Assembly: GCF_016695175.1 (NCBI RefSeq)
Contig: NZ_CP068023.1
Span: forward strand, 1,751,501 to 1,815,500
Direction: 5' to 3'
DNA from: Pseudoalteromonas sp. GCY
GTDB lineage: Bacteria > Pseudomonadota > Gammaproteobacteria > Enterobacterales > Alteromonadaceae
Length of the DNA: 64,000 nucleotides
Part shown: positions 37,484 to 47,180 of the stretch, one piece after another
How positions within the stretch are numbered: position 1 is the stretch's first letter
How the letters are laid out: each line of letters starts with the position of its first letter
Notes under the pieces: model-generated
What the model was told of the DNA's origin: nothing
Seen by the model: only the letters and a program-made list of their open reading frames with translations
Databases searched by the model: none
Position numbers and translations under genes: made by a program

Positions 37484-38827
37484 ATGATAAAAAAGCTTTC
37501 TATCGCCATTGCAATGATGGCAACTTTAGGCTGCTCGAAACAACCCGAGCAGATACATTCGGTTAATAAAGCGCAAGAGAACACCTTTGTGTCGGCGCAA
37601 CCAGATCAAGAGCAAGCTGTTGTACATAGTGGAGCCGCTGGAGCTTCAGCCGCGGCCCAAATCACCCAGGAGCTACAGCCAGTTCAAGATATTCGTTTAC
37701 TTGAACTTAAATCGGGTGAGAGTTTAGCTAATCTTTTAAGTGGGTTTGCGTTTAGTGACCGAGATAGTTGGCTGGTGGAACAAGCCGTGAGTACGTGGAC
37801 ATCGCTGACTAAACTCAAGGCTGGACAGTTAATAGAAGCAGAGCTTGTAGACGGACAAGTACAGCAGATCCGCTTTGAATATGCATTTGCACAGGTTATT
37901 GAGATTAAAAGAGTAGATGAACAGTGGCATGCATCGCTAAGTGAGCTTGAAACCGTCACGCAAACAAAGCGTTTATCGACAAGCATAGATTCTAGTTTTT
38001 TTGTGGACGCCAGCAAAATTGGGGTGCCTAATGATATTATCAATCAAAGTATTGTGGCCTTATCTCACCTTGTCGATTTTCAAAGAGAAGTATATGCCGG
38101 CGATCAAATTGATTTTGTATTTCAAGAACAGCAGCTTGTGGCAGCCGAAGATATACTCAAGCAAATCTCCAAACCTTTAGAATTACAACATGTTGCGCTA
38201 CTTTCAGGAAAAGAAAAATACCGCTTATACCGGTTTACTGATAATGGCGGAACGACCGCTTTTTACCACCCTGATGGTACTCTCGCGCAAAGCTTTCTAA
38301 TGAAAACTCCGCTTAACGGTGCTCGATTATCGTCAAACTTCGGTAAACGTCATCACCCTGTATTGGGCTATACCCGAATGCACAAAGGGATCGATTTTGG
38401 TGCGCCTGTTGGTACGCCTATTATGGCTGCGGGTTCTGGAAAAGTACTCAAAGCTGGGTGGGGCGGCAGCTTTGGTAATCGCGTAGTGTTAGATCACGGT
38501 AAAGGCTATCAAACACTTTATGCTCACTTAAATGGCTTTGCGAACGGCCTCAAGGCTGGGACGCGAGTAAAGCAAGGCGATGTGATTGGCTATCTTGGTA
38601 ATACCGGCTTGTCGCAGGCGCGTCACTTACATTATGAAGTGCATAAAGACGGAAAAGCCATCAATCCACTCACCCTAAAACAACCAAAAAACACTAAGCT
38701 AAGTGACACGCAATTTGATGAATTTAGCGCGCAGGTAGCACAAATTACCACACTGCTCGATAGCGAAAACACAAAGCTGGCTCACAATGAAGGACAGTCG
38801 GGCAGCATGGGTAATGCCGATGACTAG
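37484..38827 (+). CDS. M23 family peptidoglycan endopeptidase lipoprotein
   Basis: A 447-residue lipoprotein: signal peptide with lipobox TLGC (C17), a low-complexity linker, an OapA/LysM-like region of about residues 65-230, then an M23 domain with H300 and D304 (HKGIDFG) and H383 in the RHLHYEVH motif (with H381). This is the MepM/NlpD-like layout, and the enzyme should cut peptide cross-links of peptidoglycan. The catalytic residues look complete. It starts 1 base after the stop of the M56-M23 gene, so the three-gene set is very likely one transcript under the BlaI-type repressor. Confidence 0.9.
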   Translation: MIKKLSIAIAMMATLGCSKQPEQIHSVNKAQENTFVSAQPDQEQAVVHSGAAGASAAAQITQELQPVQDIRLLELKSGESLANLLSGFAFSDRDSWLVEQAVSTWTSLTKLKAGQLIEAELVDGQVQQIRFEYAFAQVIEIKRVDEQWHASLSELETVTQTKRLSTSIDSSFFVDASKIGVPNDIINQSIVALSHLVDFQREVYAGDQIDFVFQEQQLVAAEDILKQISKPLELQHVALLSGKEKYRLYRFTDNGGTTAFYHPDGTLAQSFLMKTPLNGARLSSNFGKRHHPVLGYTRMHKGIDFGAPVGTPIMAAGSGKVLKAGWGGSFGNRVVLDHGKGYQTLYAHLNGFANGLKAGTRVKQGDVIGYLGNTGLSQARHLHYEVHKDGKAINPLTLKQPKNTKLSDTQFDEFSAQVAQITTLLDSENTKLAHNEGQSGSMGNADD

Positions 38828-40043
38828 CCCTGAAATAAATCGCATTAACAGCCTCGACTTTATTCGCGGGGTAGCAATCCTGTGTATTTTACTTATCAAC
38901 ATCGAAAGCTTTGCCTATCCCAATCCATGGGGCAGTTACCAATATGGCTTTATGACGGATATAGACAGTGAGGTAAGGTACTGGGTTTATGTATTTGCTC
39001 AGGGCAAGTTTTACGGACTGTTGGCGATGTTATTTGGCGCAGGTCTCACCATTATTCTTCAAAAACAGCCATTTGAATTTGCTATTAAATTAAGTGCGGC
39101 AAGGCTAGTGGCTTTATTTATACTCGGCCTTGTTCATGCTTATTGTATTTGGAGTGGCGACATTCTTTATCACTATGCCGTGATAGGAATGATTGCCACC
39201 ACCGCCATATTACTTGGCGCCCGGGCCATTAAAGTCAGCATAGTAATTTGTTTGGCGTTTATGTTAGTTGCAGGTTTTGGCAGAGCAGAGCGTACCAACG
39301 CCCAATACGATGCCTACCAAGCAGCACTTAATGTGGACGAAGCGTCTCGCACACGAGACCAGCAAAAAGCGATTAATCGGTGGCAGAATAAAACCGAACC
39401 ACGGACACCCACCCATCGTACTTTGGAAGAAACGCCAAGCTTAACTGAGTATTGGCAGGAAAACTTCGACAGTCCGCAAGTCCACAAAGGTAAGCTGTTT
39501 TATTCAAGTATTTTTTGGTCCACGCTAATGATGATGCTGATAGGCTCGCAGCTGTTTCAATGGGGATTGTTCTCAAAGACTAAACTTAGCCCATTTGCGG
39601 TTGTGGCACTGCTTTGCTTGATTGCGGTGTCGTGTTATGCCACTCAAGCTCGCTATTTTCATTGGCTGCAAAGTTCACATATCCCAGTGTTGTCTTACGC
39701 TAAACAAATGATCATTGTACTTAACCGGGAGCTGCAAGCGATTGTTTACTTGGTTTTGTTATCTTTACTATATAACTGTTGGTTACATCGGTTCAAATCC
39801 CTTGAGGCGATAAATCAAGTGGGTCGATTTGCGCTGAGTAATTACATTGGACAGCCACTGTTATTGGTGGTGATATTTTATGGCATTGGATTACATAATA
39901 CGCTAAGTCGCAGTGAGCTCTTGCTCTTATGGCTTGTTATTACGGCAGTGCAGCTGCTATTAAATGTGATTTACGGGCGATTCTTTAAGGTGGGTCCCGT
40001 TGAACGAGTATGGCGCAAACTAACAATTAAGTTACATGCATAA
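38820..40043 (+). CDS. DUF418 family membrane protein
   Basis: A 407-residue integral membrane protein with about ten helices. The N-terminal INSLDFIRGVAILCILLINIE and the C-terminal RFALSNYIGQPLL with GPVERVWRKLT are hallmarks of the DUF418 family, related to acyltransferase-3-like membrane proteins; function unknown. It overlaps the M23 gene by 8 bases, so it is probably the fourth gene of the envelope operon. Starts at 38814 or 38787 are also possible. Confidence 0.85.
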   Translation: MTSPEINRINSLDFIRGVAILCILLINIESFAYPNPWGSYQYGFMTDIDSEVRYWVYVFAQGKFYGLLAMLFGAGLTIILQKQPFEFAIKLSAARLVALFILGLVHAYCIWSGDILYHYAVIGMIATTAILLGARAIKVSIVICLAFMLVAGFGRAERTNAQYDAYQAALNVDEASRTRDQQKAINRWQNKTEPRTPTHRTLEETPSLTEYWQENFDSPQVHKGKLFYSSIFWSTLMMMLIGSQLFQWGLFSKTKLSPFAVVALLCLIAVSCYATQARYFHWLQSSHIPVLSYAKQMIIVLNRELQAIVYLVLLSLLYNCWLHRFKSLEAINQVGRFALSNYIGQPLLLVVIFYGIGLHNTLSRSELLLLWLVITAVQLLLNVIYGRFFKVGPVERVWRKLTIKLHA

Positions 40044-40131
40044 TCGACTCGAATTTTTTACAAATTCGAACTTCATACCTAAGCTAATTTTGACCTAATA
40101 TTGAAGTCGACACGTTAGCTTGAGGTAAGGT

Positions 40132-40716
40132 ATGGAAATAGAAATAACACAAGGATGGGATATTGAGCATGCGCAAGCGGCTGCTGAGCTTTATGTTGAC
40201 GCGTTTGGTAGCAAATTCACAGCCGCAGTGCCGGATCGCAATAAGCTGATCACTCTTATCGCGAAGAGCTTTATCTCAGAATACTCTTTTGCTGCCTTTG
40301 CAGACGGCAAGTTAGTGGGGATTGCGGGCTTTCAATATGGCAAAAGCGGTTTTACAGCGAATATGGGCTTTACTGGACTCATTGACGAGTTAGGCTTGCT
40401 AGGCGGGATTAAAGCCGCAGCGGTGTTTACCCTATTTGAGCGAAAGCCTGCGCCCAATGAAGTGGTGATGGACGGCATCGCTGTTGCAAAATCGGTCAGA
40501 GGACAAGGTGTTGGCACTGCGCTTCTAGTGGCACTGCAGCGCTATACCAAACAAAGCGGGTTTCACGCTTTACGACTTGATGTAATTGATTCTAATCCCC
40601 AAGCAAAAAAGCTTTATATGAGAATGGGCTTTGTTGCCTCCCATCACGAAGATTTTTCTTATCTCAATTGGTTAATCGGTTTTAGCGGGGCAACAACGAT
40701 GTTGTGGCGTCCATAG
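40132..40716 (+). CDS. GNAT family acetyltransferase
   Basis: A 194-residue acetyltransferase. The acetyl-CoA loop SVRGQGVGTALL lies near residues 122-133 and the LRLDVIDSNPQAKKLYMRMGF segment at about 145-165 is the usual last block. It has its own promoter region of 88 bases. Substrate unknown. Confidence 0.85.
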   Translation: MEIEITQGWDIEHAQAAAELYVDAFGSKFTAAVPDRNKLITLIAKSFISEYSFAAFADGKLVGIAGFQYGKSGFTANMGFTGLIDELGLLGGIKAAAVFTLFERKPAPNEVVMDGIAVAKSVRGQGVGTALLVALQRYTKQSGFHALRLDVIDSNPQAKKLYMRMGFVASHHEDFSYLNWLIGFSGATTMLWRP

Positions 40717-40832
40717 GACCGGTTCTCTTTGCTGCTAAAAATAAACGTGAATGATAAGCAGACCTTAGGCATTTGCTTTTGCTTTGAAGTAACAAGTAAA
40801 ATGCCGAACTTTATGCATAACCAGACACCGAC

Positions 40833-41765
40833 ATGACAGCAATAAATCCTGTATCGACCCTACTTAATCATCTGCAAACCCAAGAAGTACCAAACGAGCT
40901 TAGGCGTTTATTTCATGGACGTGGTCGTTGCTATGAAGGGCTTGAACAAATCACAGTAGATTGGTTACAAGGTCAGCTCCTAGTTTCTTTATTCAAGGAG
41001 CACGACGTTGACTTGATAGCGTGGTTAAAGCAGGCCTTATTATCACTTGTGGAGACAGAAGCGTTTAACGGAAAACTCTCTGCTATTTTGTTACAACATC
41101 GTTATTTGCCTGACTCAGATCTCGAGGTCTTATATGGTGAATTAACAGCTATGCCTATCGTTGAAGAAAATGGACTTAAATATGGCTTAAAGCTCGGCGT
41201 AAAGCAGAACATGGGACTGTTTTTAGACATGCGTTTGGGTCGTGAGTTTGTTAAAGCTCAGTCAGCGGGTGCTCGGGTACTTAATCTGTTTTCTTATACT
41301 TGTGGGTTTTCTGTTGCTGCGATTGCGGGCGGTGCTGCCCATGTTGTGAATCTAGATATGGCAAAAGCGGCGCTCAAGCAAGGCCGAGTCAACCACCAAC
41401 TCAATGAACACGACCTCAGTAATGTGTCTTTTTTAGGCCATGATTTATTTAAATCTTGGGGAAAAGTACGTAAATATGGGCCGTACGACCTTATCGTAAT
41501 TGATCCGCCAAGTTTTCAGAAAGGCAGCTTTGCACTGACCAAAGACTATCAACGTATTTTAAGAAAGCTTCCAGAGTTACTTACGCCAAATGCCCAAGTG
41601 TTGGCGTGTGTGAATTCTCCCGATGTTTCAAGCCAATTTCTGATTGATGAAATGACTAGAGAGGCACCAACACTTACGTTTGTTGAACGTTTACAAAATC
41701 CACCTGAATTTAAAGACATTGATGAGCAAAGTAGCCTCAAGTGTTTACGATTTAAAGCGGATTAA
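40833..41765 (+). CDS. SAM-dependent methyltransferase, RlmI/RlmK-like
   Basis: A 310-residue class I methyltransferase of the type of the 23S rRNA methyltransferases RlmI and RlmK-N. The SAM motif is VLNLFSYTCGFSVAA (about residue 146), the acidic ribose contact follows in VNLDMAKAA, and motif IV is DPPSFQKGSF. No N-terminal PUA domain is seen, which sets it apart from RlmI itself. An rRNA target is likely but not shown. Confidence 0.85.
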   Translation: MTAINPVSTLLNHLQTQEVPNELRRLFHGRGRCYEGLEQITVDWLQGQLLVSLFKEHDVDLIAWLKQALLSLVETEAFNGKLSAILLQHRYLPDSDLEVLYGELTAMPIVEENGLKYGLKLGVKQNMGLFLDMRLGREFVKAQSAGARVLNLFSYTCGFSVAAIAGGAAHVVNLDMAKAALKQGRVNHQLNEHDLSNVSFLGHDLFKSWGKVRKYGPYDLIVIDPPSFQKGSFALTKDYQRILRKLPELLTPNAQVLACVNSPDVSSQFLIDEMTREAPTLTFVERLQNPPEFKDIDEQSSLKCLRFKAD

Positions 41766-42070
41766 TGTAGCGCAGATTTGATTTGATACTGGTTCAATTT
41801 GAGAGATTAAATTTGATGCTAGCGGCATTAAAAATGTTTTATGTAGAACAACTAACAAAATTTTTGCTTTGTTTAAATTGATGTAGGCACCTTGGTGATG
41901 GTTGAATGCGTAAGTGGAGCATTGATCTTGGGGTGCAGCAAGTACGCTATTGGCAGTATGTTTAGGTAAAACGAACAAAGCGCCGGGGGAATAGCATTGT
42001 AATGAAACGTGATTGCGAGCAACCGAAAAAACTAACCCATCGGTTTATGCTCGCACTCCCGCATCTTTTG
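41766..42070. other. 305-base spacer with nothing recognised
   Basis: This spacer lies between two convergent genes. I see no protein-like frame, no strong hairpin with a T tract and no copy of the repeats noted elsewhere. A short frame from 42002 runs into the opposite strand of the next gene and is a shadow. Confidence 0.5.
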
Positions 42071-43453
42071 TCAAAATTGATAGCTTTTACTGCCCAATTT
42101 TTTTCCTTTTCTAGAGTAAAACTCAACCTTTACCTTGTCTGTAGAAATGCAAAGACGAGTAAAGGCATCTTCAGGGTAGACCTCACTAGCGTTTTCTACT
42201 TTGTATTCATTGGTCGTAGTGGTATCTAACACACCACTGAGCTTAAAGCCTTTTCGATTTGGATGAGGGTATGGCCAGAAAAATGCAGAGGAAACGATTG
42301 AGGTAACTTTGATGTCATTATTGATTTTTACTTGAGATGCCATGCAGGCATGGACATCTCCCGAAAGAAACAGCACCTTAGGAATTTGCTGGCTGTTTAT
42401 GCACTCAAAAATTTCATCTCTTTGATTGATAAATCCATGCCACTTATCCTCTGATTCAGACTCATAGGGAGGAACACTAGTTACAATGACTTTTACCTGA
42501 CCATTGCCATTGTTCAACCAGCTGAGTAGCTCGGTCATTTGTCTAGGACCTATAATTTCTTTGTTGGTATGTGAAATATCTCTTTCTGTACGAGTGTCGC
42601 AGATAAAAAAGTCACAGCAACCATCTTGGTAGCTGTACCAAAGGTGAGTTGGCGTTCCCGTGATCCTATTATTTTTTAAAGAAAAAAGCGGGCTGTGGCT
42701 AGCTTGATAAGTTGTATATGCGTGTATTGCAGAAGGAAACTTTGTGACCCAATCCTTTTTGTTGGCTGATGATGGCCAATTATCTTCTATTTCATGATCA
42801 TCAAGTATCATATAGGTCGGAGTGCAGGACATCAGTTTACGTATATGTGGTGTGTTTAATGCTACGCGATACCTGCTGTTAAATTCATCGACATAAGTGT
42901 CAGCACCAACAAAGTTGAGGTCATCGGCATAAATTTGGTCGCCACACATGATAACTTGATCGACTTCCTTGCCTTCGTCTATTTGCGTTAATATCGAGCG
43001 GAATGTTCTGTCGCCTCTGTCGTCCCACCACATGCCTCCAAATAGGCGTAAAGCGTATCGACAAGAGCCAAAAATAATATTTCTTTTAGCTGTAGTGTCT
43101 GTTGAGGCGGTTTTAAATTGGTGAGATTCTATATTTTGCCAATTAAGGATTTTCTTAACATTAATTTCGGCTGTATCTAAATCGGAAAAAAACCACCCAA
43201 CTTGATATTCATATTTGGTATTAGAATCAAGGTTGGGTATTACTATTACACCTGTGAGGTCAAAGTTAGGGTTCATCTTAAAATACATTGGGGAGGAATA
43301 TTTCGCATTAGAGCGCTTTTTATACCTAATGACACCATGTGCTTTTCTTGGTCTGTGGTCAGCGATTGATAATTCGGCTCGACCAAAAATGCGAACCTGA
43401 TCTCCTGAAGTGTAACCGACGATTGGACCAACCGTCAGGCGCTGAACGTCCAT
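42071..43453 (-). CDS. PhoD-like metallophosphatase
   Basis: A 460-residue protein with an N-terminal beta domain (to about residue 115) and a PhoD-type phosphatase domain. The metal-binding motifs are GDQIYADD, DDHEIEDNW and FLSGDVHACM, with SCRY near residue 131 as the first block. Known PhoD enzymes are exported phosphodiesterases of the Tat pathway, but no signal peptide is seen here, so it may be cytoplasmic. The region is more AT-rich than its neighbours, which fits acquisition by transfer. Confidence 0.85.
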   Translation of the reverse strand: MDVQRLTVGPIVGYTSGDQVRIFGRAELSIADHRPRKAHGVIRYKKRSNAKYSSPMYFKMNPNFDLTGVIVIPNLDSNTKYEYQVGWFFSDLDTAEINVKKILNWQNIESHQFKTASTDTTAKRNIIFGSCRYALRLFGGMWWDDRGDRTFRSILTQIDEGKEVDQVIMCGDQIYADDLNFVGADTYVDEFNSRYRVALNTPHIRKLMSCTPTYMILDDHEIEDNWPSSANKKDWVTKFPSAIHAYTTYQASHSPLFSLKNNRITGTPTHLWYSYQDGCCDFFICDTRTERDISHTNKEIIGPRQMTELLSWLNNGNGQVKVIVTSVPPYESESEDKWHGFINQRDEIFECINSQQIPKVLFLSGDVHACMASQVKINNDIKVTSIVSSAFFWPYPHPNRKGFKLSGVLDTTTTNEYKVENASEVYPEDAFTRLCISTDKVKVEFYSRKGKKLGSKSYQF

Positions 43454-43631
43454 ATAGATCTCCTTGCCTAAAATAAGTGGTTTGTTTTTTGTTCAGTTTT
43501 AATTAATGATAGTGTAAAAATCATCAATCGCAATTATTGAGCAATCATTTAAGGGAAGATTCAATTTTGGTACCATTTTTATAATGGTGTTTTGGTTGAT
43601 TAGAAAAGGAAACTGTATATTAATTAAATGA

Positions 43632-44393
43632 TTATTTTCTATTTTTATTATTGTTCGCACATTCGATGAGCTTTCTATACTTTGCGGGAGTGATCTTTAA
43701 TATCGTGCCAAACTCTCTGATAAAGTGTGACTGATCTGAGTACCCACATTCTTGTGCTATTTGAGAAAGTGCGAGTCTCGGATTTGCTTGTAGTCTTTCT
43801 TTAGCCTGTCTGGCACGATAAATTCGCTCTAGCTGTTTCGGGGTGATACCACAGAGTTGTTTCATATTTCTTTCTAGTTGCCTTGTACTTAACGGAGCTT
43901 GATCATAAGCCTCATTGAGTGGCACATACGCAGTGAGTAGTTTAACGAGCTTTTGCGTGTAGTATGTAGAGCTATGAAGCGGTACAAGTGTATTTAAACT
44001 GGGTGCGAGTAACGATTTGAACGTAAGAAAATCGGATCTGTCCTGCAGTTTTTCTGCAAGTGTAGTTAGCTCTTCGGGCAATGCAAGTGGATGTTGAACA
44101 TGTTGTAATTGTGCGAATCCGCCTGGGTGAAAGCGCACTCCGCAAAACTGTGCCTTTGCGGAGTAGCTAATTTTTCTTGATTGTGTGGCGGTAGCCTGCA
44201 TATAAACGGAATGTGTTAATGCTTCTCCGTCAATGGCTATAATTCCCGTTAAGGGGAAAATAAATCCAGTTGCCCCGTCGCTTGGAAGCCAAGTTTCTCC
44301 GCGCTTGTGTGATTGTGCAAACCAGATAGCTTGCACATAGTTAGCGATTTCACCTGTTGGGTTTATTAATTCAAGTGTTAGATCTGTGCTCAT
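43632..44393 (-). CDS. AraC family regulator
   Basis: A 253-residue regulator with an N-terminal sensor part (DUF6597-like, residues 1-110) and a C-terminal AraC DNA-binding domain with two helix-turn-helices (ARLALSQIAQECGYSDQSHF, then FGTILKITPAKYRKL). It overlaps the AhpD-like gene by 23 bases and is downstream of it on the same strand, so the two are a unit; the regulator probably controls that gene. Confidence 0.88.
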   Translation of the reverse strand: MSTDLTLELINPTGEIANYVQAIWFAQSHKRGETWLPSDGATGFIFPLTGIIAIDGEALTHSVYMQATATQSRKISYSAKAQFCGVRFHPGGFAQLQHVQHPLALPEELTTLAEKLQDRSDFLTFKSLLAPSLNTLVPLHSSTYYTQKLVKLLTAYVPLNEAYDQAPLSTRQLERNMKQLCGITPKQLERIYRARQAKERLQANPRLALSQIAQECGYSDQSHFIREFGTILKITPAKYRKLIECANNNKNRK

Positions 44394-44832
44394 TGAACTC
44401 TACATTCGGCTTAAACATTTTCACGATCCGATTCCAGCTGTTGATGGCATTAATAGCGATAGTTAACGTGGTCAAAGCTTTATCATCAAATTCTAAAATG
44501 AGTGTTTGATAAAAAGCGTCGTCAATCATTTGTGCGTTTGTTAGCTTTTCACAAAGCGCTAATGCCAGTTTTTCTTTATTGGAGTATAGCGGCATGTCTT
44601 GCCATGCACTTAATCCAATAATACGATTAGTGGTTTCACCATACTCTAGTGCCTGTTTAGTGTGCATTGCAATACAAAAAGCGCATTGATTGATTTGTGA
44701 TGCTCTAAGTTTAATAAGCTCCCAGATTGTGACTCCAAAAGTTGCATGTGCCTGCTGTTTTAATAATTCCTCTTGTCCCAATAAGTGCTGAATAAGCTCA
44801 GGTGCCTGATTGAAGTAGTCTGCTCTTTTCAT
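44371..44832 (-). CDS. Carboxymuconolactone decarboxylase (AhpD-like) protein
   Basis: A 153-residue AhpD-type protein. The redox motif is CAFCIAMHT (CxxC with the following histidine), and the helix that precedes it holds WELIKLRASQINQ. Such proteins act as alkylhydroperoxidase-like reductases. I start at ATG 44832, preceded by GAGGA at good spacing; the frame stays open 84 bases more upstream without a site. Operon with an AraC regulator. Confidence 0.88.
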   Translation of the reverse strand: MKRADYFNQAPELIQHLLGQEELLKQQAHATFGVTIWELIKLRASQINQCAFCIAMHTKQALEYGETTNRIIGLSAWQDMPLYSNKEKLALALCEKLTNAQMIDDAFYQTLILEFDDKALTTLTIAINAINSWNRIVKMFKPNVEFNEHRSNT

Positions 44833-44965
44833 TTCTAAATCCTCATGTTTAGTGATACGTATAGTGTAATGAGGTGTAAGCGGTAAAAATTGAAAAAAAA
44901 CGTCTTTGTAATACAATTTTAAGGAGGGTACACATAACTCTAATTTAAAGGATGGTTGTAAAATA

Positions 44966-45973
44966 ATGTGTGATGTAAACCTTGCTCTAGCGCTTTATCA
45001 TTTATCCACACTCAAAAAAATCTGGCTTCAGGCCAACAGCACTTTTACAAATAAACAGCAGCAGGTAGAGCCAGTTGGTTTCGAATTATATAAAACGACT
45101 TTTGACATACTCGGCCTAAGTCTATCTCAAGCACATCAACTACAGTTTCAGTATGCCCATGACTACGATAGCTTTATTGATGCAATTGTAACAATTGCTC
45201 AGCCGAGTAGTGAAAAAATAGCACTGTTAAAACATGTCACCTGTCATTTTCCTTGCCCCGACAGTTATCAAGAAAAAATAGCTGCTGTTCAGAATATGCC
45301 GAATGTACTCACTGAGGACGACCTGAAATGCTGGCAGGACAACGGCTATGTCATCGTTAAAAATGCAGTGAGTGCTGAAGGTTGTGCCAATGCGAGAAAC
45401 GCCATCCAAGACTATTTGGAGATAGAGTTAGCAGATCCAAAGACTTGGTATAAGGTTAACCAAGAAAAATTGAGTCGCAGTATGGTGCATTTGGTACAAC
45501 ATAAAGCACTGGAAGACAATCGGAATTCGATGAGAATTCATAAGGCCTTTAGCCAGTTATGGCAAAGCGAACAACTGATAGTTTCAACCGATCAGTGTGG
45601 TTTTAACCCGCCTGAAACCGTGCAATGTAGTTTTCAAGGTCCTGATCTACATTGGGATTTAGATTTCTCTAAGCAACTTAAGTTTGGCACGCAAGGGATT
45701 TTGTACCTATCAGACACGGAAGAAAAGCAGGGTGCAACAACGATTGTGCCAGGATTTCATACAAAGCTAGAGTCATGGCTTGCAACTGCCCCATGGGATC
45801 CATGTATACCAAACACTGAGTACTTACATCAATTGGGTTCCAAAGCAATTGCAGCCAATGCGGGAGACATGGTGATTTGGCACCAGTTTTTACCCCATGG
45901 TGGCAGCGCGAATACAGCAAACGCACCTCGTATAGTGCAATACATCAATATGCATCCATTCCCAGAAATGTAG
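44966..45973 (+). CDS. Phytanoyl-CoA dioxygenase family protein
   Basis: A 335-residue Fe(II)/2-oxoglutarate oxygenase of the PhyH type. The first two iron ligands are His and Asp in the LHWDLDFSKQ segment, and the third His lies in the late block GDMVIWHQFLPHGGSA, with APRIVQY (Arg) for the 2-oxoglutarate carboxylate. The N-terminal 110 residues are not part of the common domain. It is divergent from the AhpD-like gene. Bacterial members hydroxylate varied small molecules; the substrate here is unknown. Confidence 0.82.
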   Translation: MCDVNLALALYHLSTLKKIWLQANSTFTNKQQQVEPVGFELYKTTFDILGLSLSQAHQLQFQYAHDYDSFIDAIVTIAQPSSEKIALLKHVTCHFPCPDSYQEKIAAVQNMPNVLTEDDLKCWQDNGYVIVKNAVSAEGCANARNAIQDYLEIELADPKTWYKVNQEKLSRSMVHLVQHKALEDNRNSMRIHKAFSQLWQSEQLIVSTDQCGFNPPETVQCSFQGPDLHWDLDFSKQLKFGTQGILYLSDTEEKQGATTIVPGFHTKLESWLATAPWDPCIPNTEYLHQLGSKAIAANAGDMVIWHQFLPHGGSANTANAPRIVQYINMHPFPEM

Positions 45974-46088
45974 AAGGTGAAAAAATCTCTATTTGGTTAA
46001 ATTTTGTCTTAACTTGGCGGCGAGCAAACAGTAGTATGATTGTGAAGTTTGGGAGAATGTAGCAACTCACCATAAGGAAAAGCCGTCG

Positions 46089-46559
46089 ATGCAATTAGCA
46101 CAACTCAATATAGCCACCGCTAAATACCAAATGGATGCGCCAGAAATTCAATACTTTGTAGAAAGTTTAGACCGCATTAATTTACTCGCAGAGCAAAGCC
46201 CTGGCTTTATTTGGCGCTTAAAAGATGAAACCGGTAATGCAACAGAGATTGAGGCGTTTGATGATCCAAATATTATCGTGAACATGTCTGTGTGGCAGTC
46301 GGAGCAAGCGCTCAAAGATTTTATGTTTAAAACCGCGCATAAAGAATTTTTGGCTCGCAAAAAGGAGTGGTTTCACCGCGCTGAGCAGGAAACTTACGTG
46401 TTATGGTGGGTTGAAGAGGGCCATATCCCAACGCTTGATGAGGCGAAAGAAAGACTCGATTACCTGCGTCGTTTTGGAGATTCGGCTTATGCCTTTACGT
46501 TTAGAAGTAGTTTCACCGAACTAGACGTAAGGGAGAGGGAAGCTTGTGAAGAAGATTAA
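46089..46559 (+). CDS. DUF3291 family protein
   Basis: A 156-residue protein of the DUF3291 family, related to antibiotic-biosynthesis monooxygenase-type dimeric barrels. The family signatures are QLAQLNIATAKY, SPGFIWRLKDE, NMSVWQSEQALKDF and VLWWVEEGHIPTLDEA. No catalytic role is known. It overlaps the cupin gene by 14 bases, so the two, and probably the DUF6500 gene, form an operon. Confidence 0.88.
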   Translation: MQLAQLNIATAKYQMDAPEIQYFVESLDRINLLAEQSPGFIWRLKDETGNATEIEAFDDPNIIVNMSVWQSEQALKDFMFKTAHKEFLARKKEWFHRAEQETYVLWWVEEGHIPTLDEAKERLDYLRRFGDSAYAFTFRSSFTELDVREREACEED

Positions 46560-46905
46560 TCTTGGCGAAAAGTATTCGTTATTTTCTGAGCTCTGGTCGC
46601 CGAAAGTAATTGCTCAGATGAATGATTATCAATTTAAACTTGTAAAAGTCGAAGGTGAATTTGTTTGGCACCAGCATGACCAGACGGATGAGGTTTTTAT
46701 CGTGATAGCAGGAGAGCTTAATATTGCATTTCGCGATGAGGTGGTAACGTTGTGTGCAGGTGAAATGATAGTCGTACCTAAAGGTGTAGTGCATAAGCCA
46801 TTTGCTGAGCGTGAGTGCCAAGTTATGATTGTTGAGCCGTGTGGTGTGGTGAATACCGGTGATGTTGGTGGTACACTTACCGCAGATAATGATGTATGGA
46901 TTTAA
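46546..46905 (+). CDS. Cupin domain protein
   Basis: A 119-residue single-domain cupin. Cupin motif 1 is FVWHQHDQTDEVFIVIAGEL and motif 2 is VPKGVVHKPFAERE; the metal ligands H, H, E and H are all present. Start is GTG 46546, overlapping the DUF3291 gene and preceded by GAGGGAAG. Likely a small isomerase, dioxygenase or sugar-binding protein. Confidence 0.85.
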   Translation: MKKINLGEKYSLFSELWSPKVIAQMNDYQFKLVKVEGEFVWHQHDQTDEVFIVIAGELNIAFRDEVVTLCAGEMIVVPKGVVHKPFAERECQVMIVEPCGVVNTGDVGGTLTADNDVWI

Positions 46906-47129
46906 CGAAAATGCGCGCGGCACTAAGAAGTAAGATAATAGAGGTATGTGATAAAAAAATTGCACAAAAAGGGGATAATGTTAGCGTTTCATTTTACGCT
47001 TTTTTTGCCAATAAAAACACAGAACCTGCACTGCTCATGGAAGCGGCAACTTGGTGGATACAAATCCACGAGCTTGATCACTTCGAAAAGGCACAAAAGA
47101 TAAAAACAATAGTTGAAAGTGGAAAATAG
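46896..47129 (+). CDS. DUF6500 family small protein
   Basis: A 77-residue protein that I match to the DUF6500 family through IIEVCDKKIAQKGDNVSVSF and the YAFFANKNTEPALLMEAATW stretch. No function known. It overlaps the cupin gene by 10 bases; a start at 46911 would remove the overlap. Confidence 0.75.
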   Translation: MDLTKMRAALRSKIIEVCDKKIAQKGDNVSVSFYAFFANKNTEPALLMEAATWWIQIHELDHFEKAQKIKTIVESGK

Positions 47130-47180
47130 GCCTTAAAGGACATGGTTTTGGGTCATCAATCGAGATGACCCAACTGGCAG

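Noticed and set aside
42002..42229. Reading frame of 75 codons after the methyltransferase gene
   Set aside because: It runs onto the opposite strand of the PhoD-like gene and has no ribosome binding site or family likeness.
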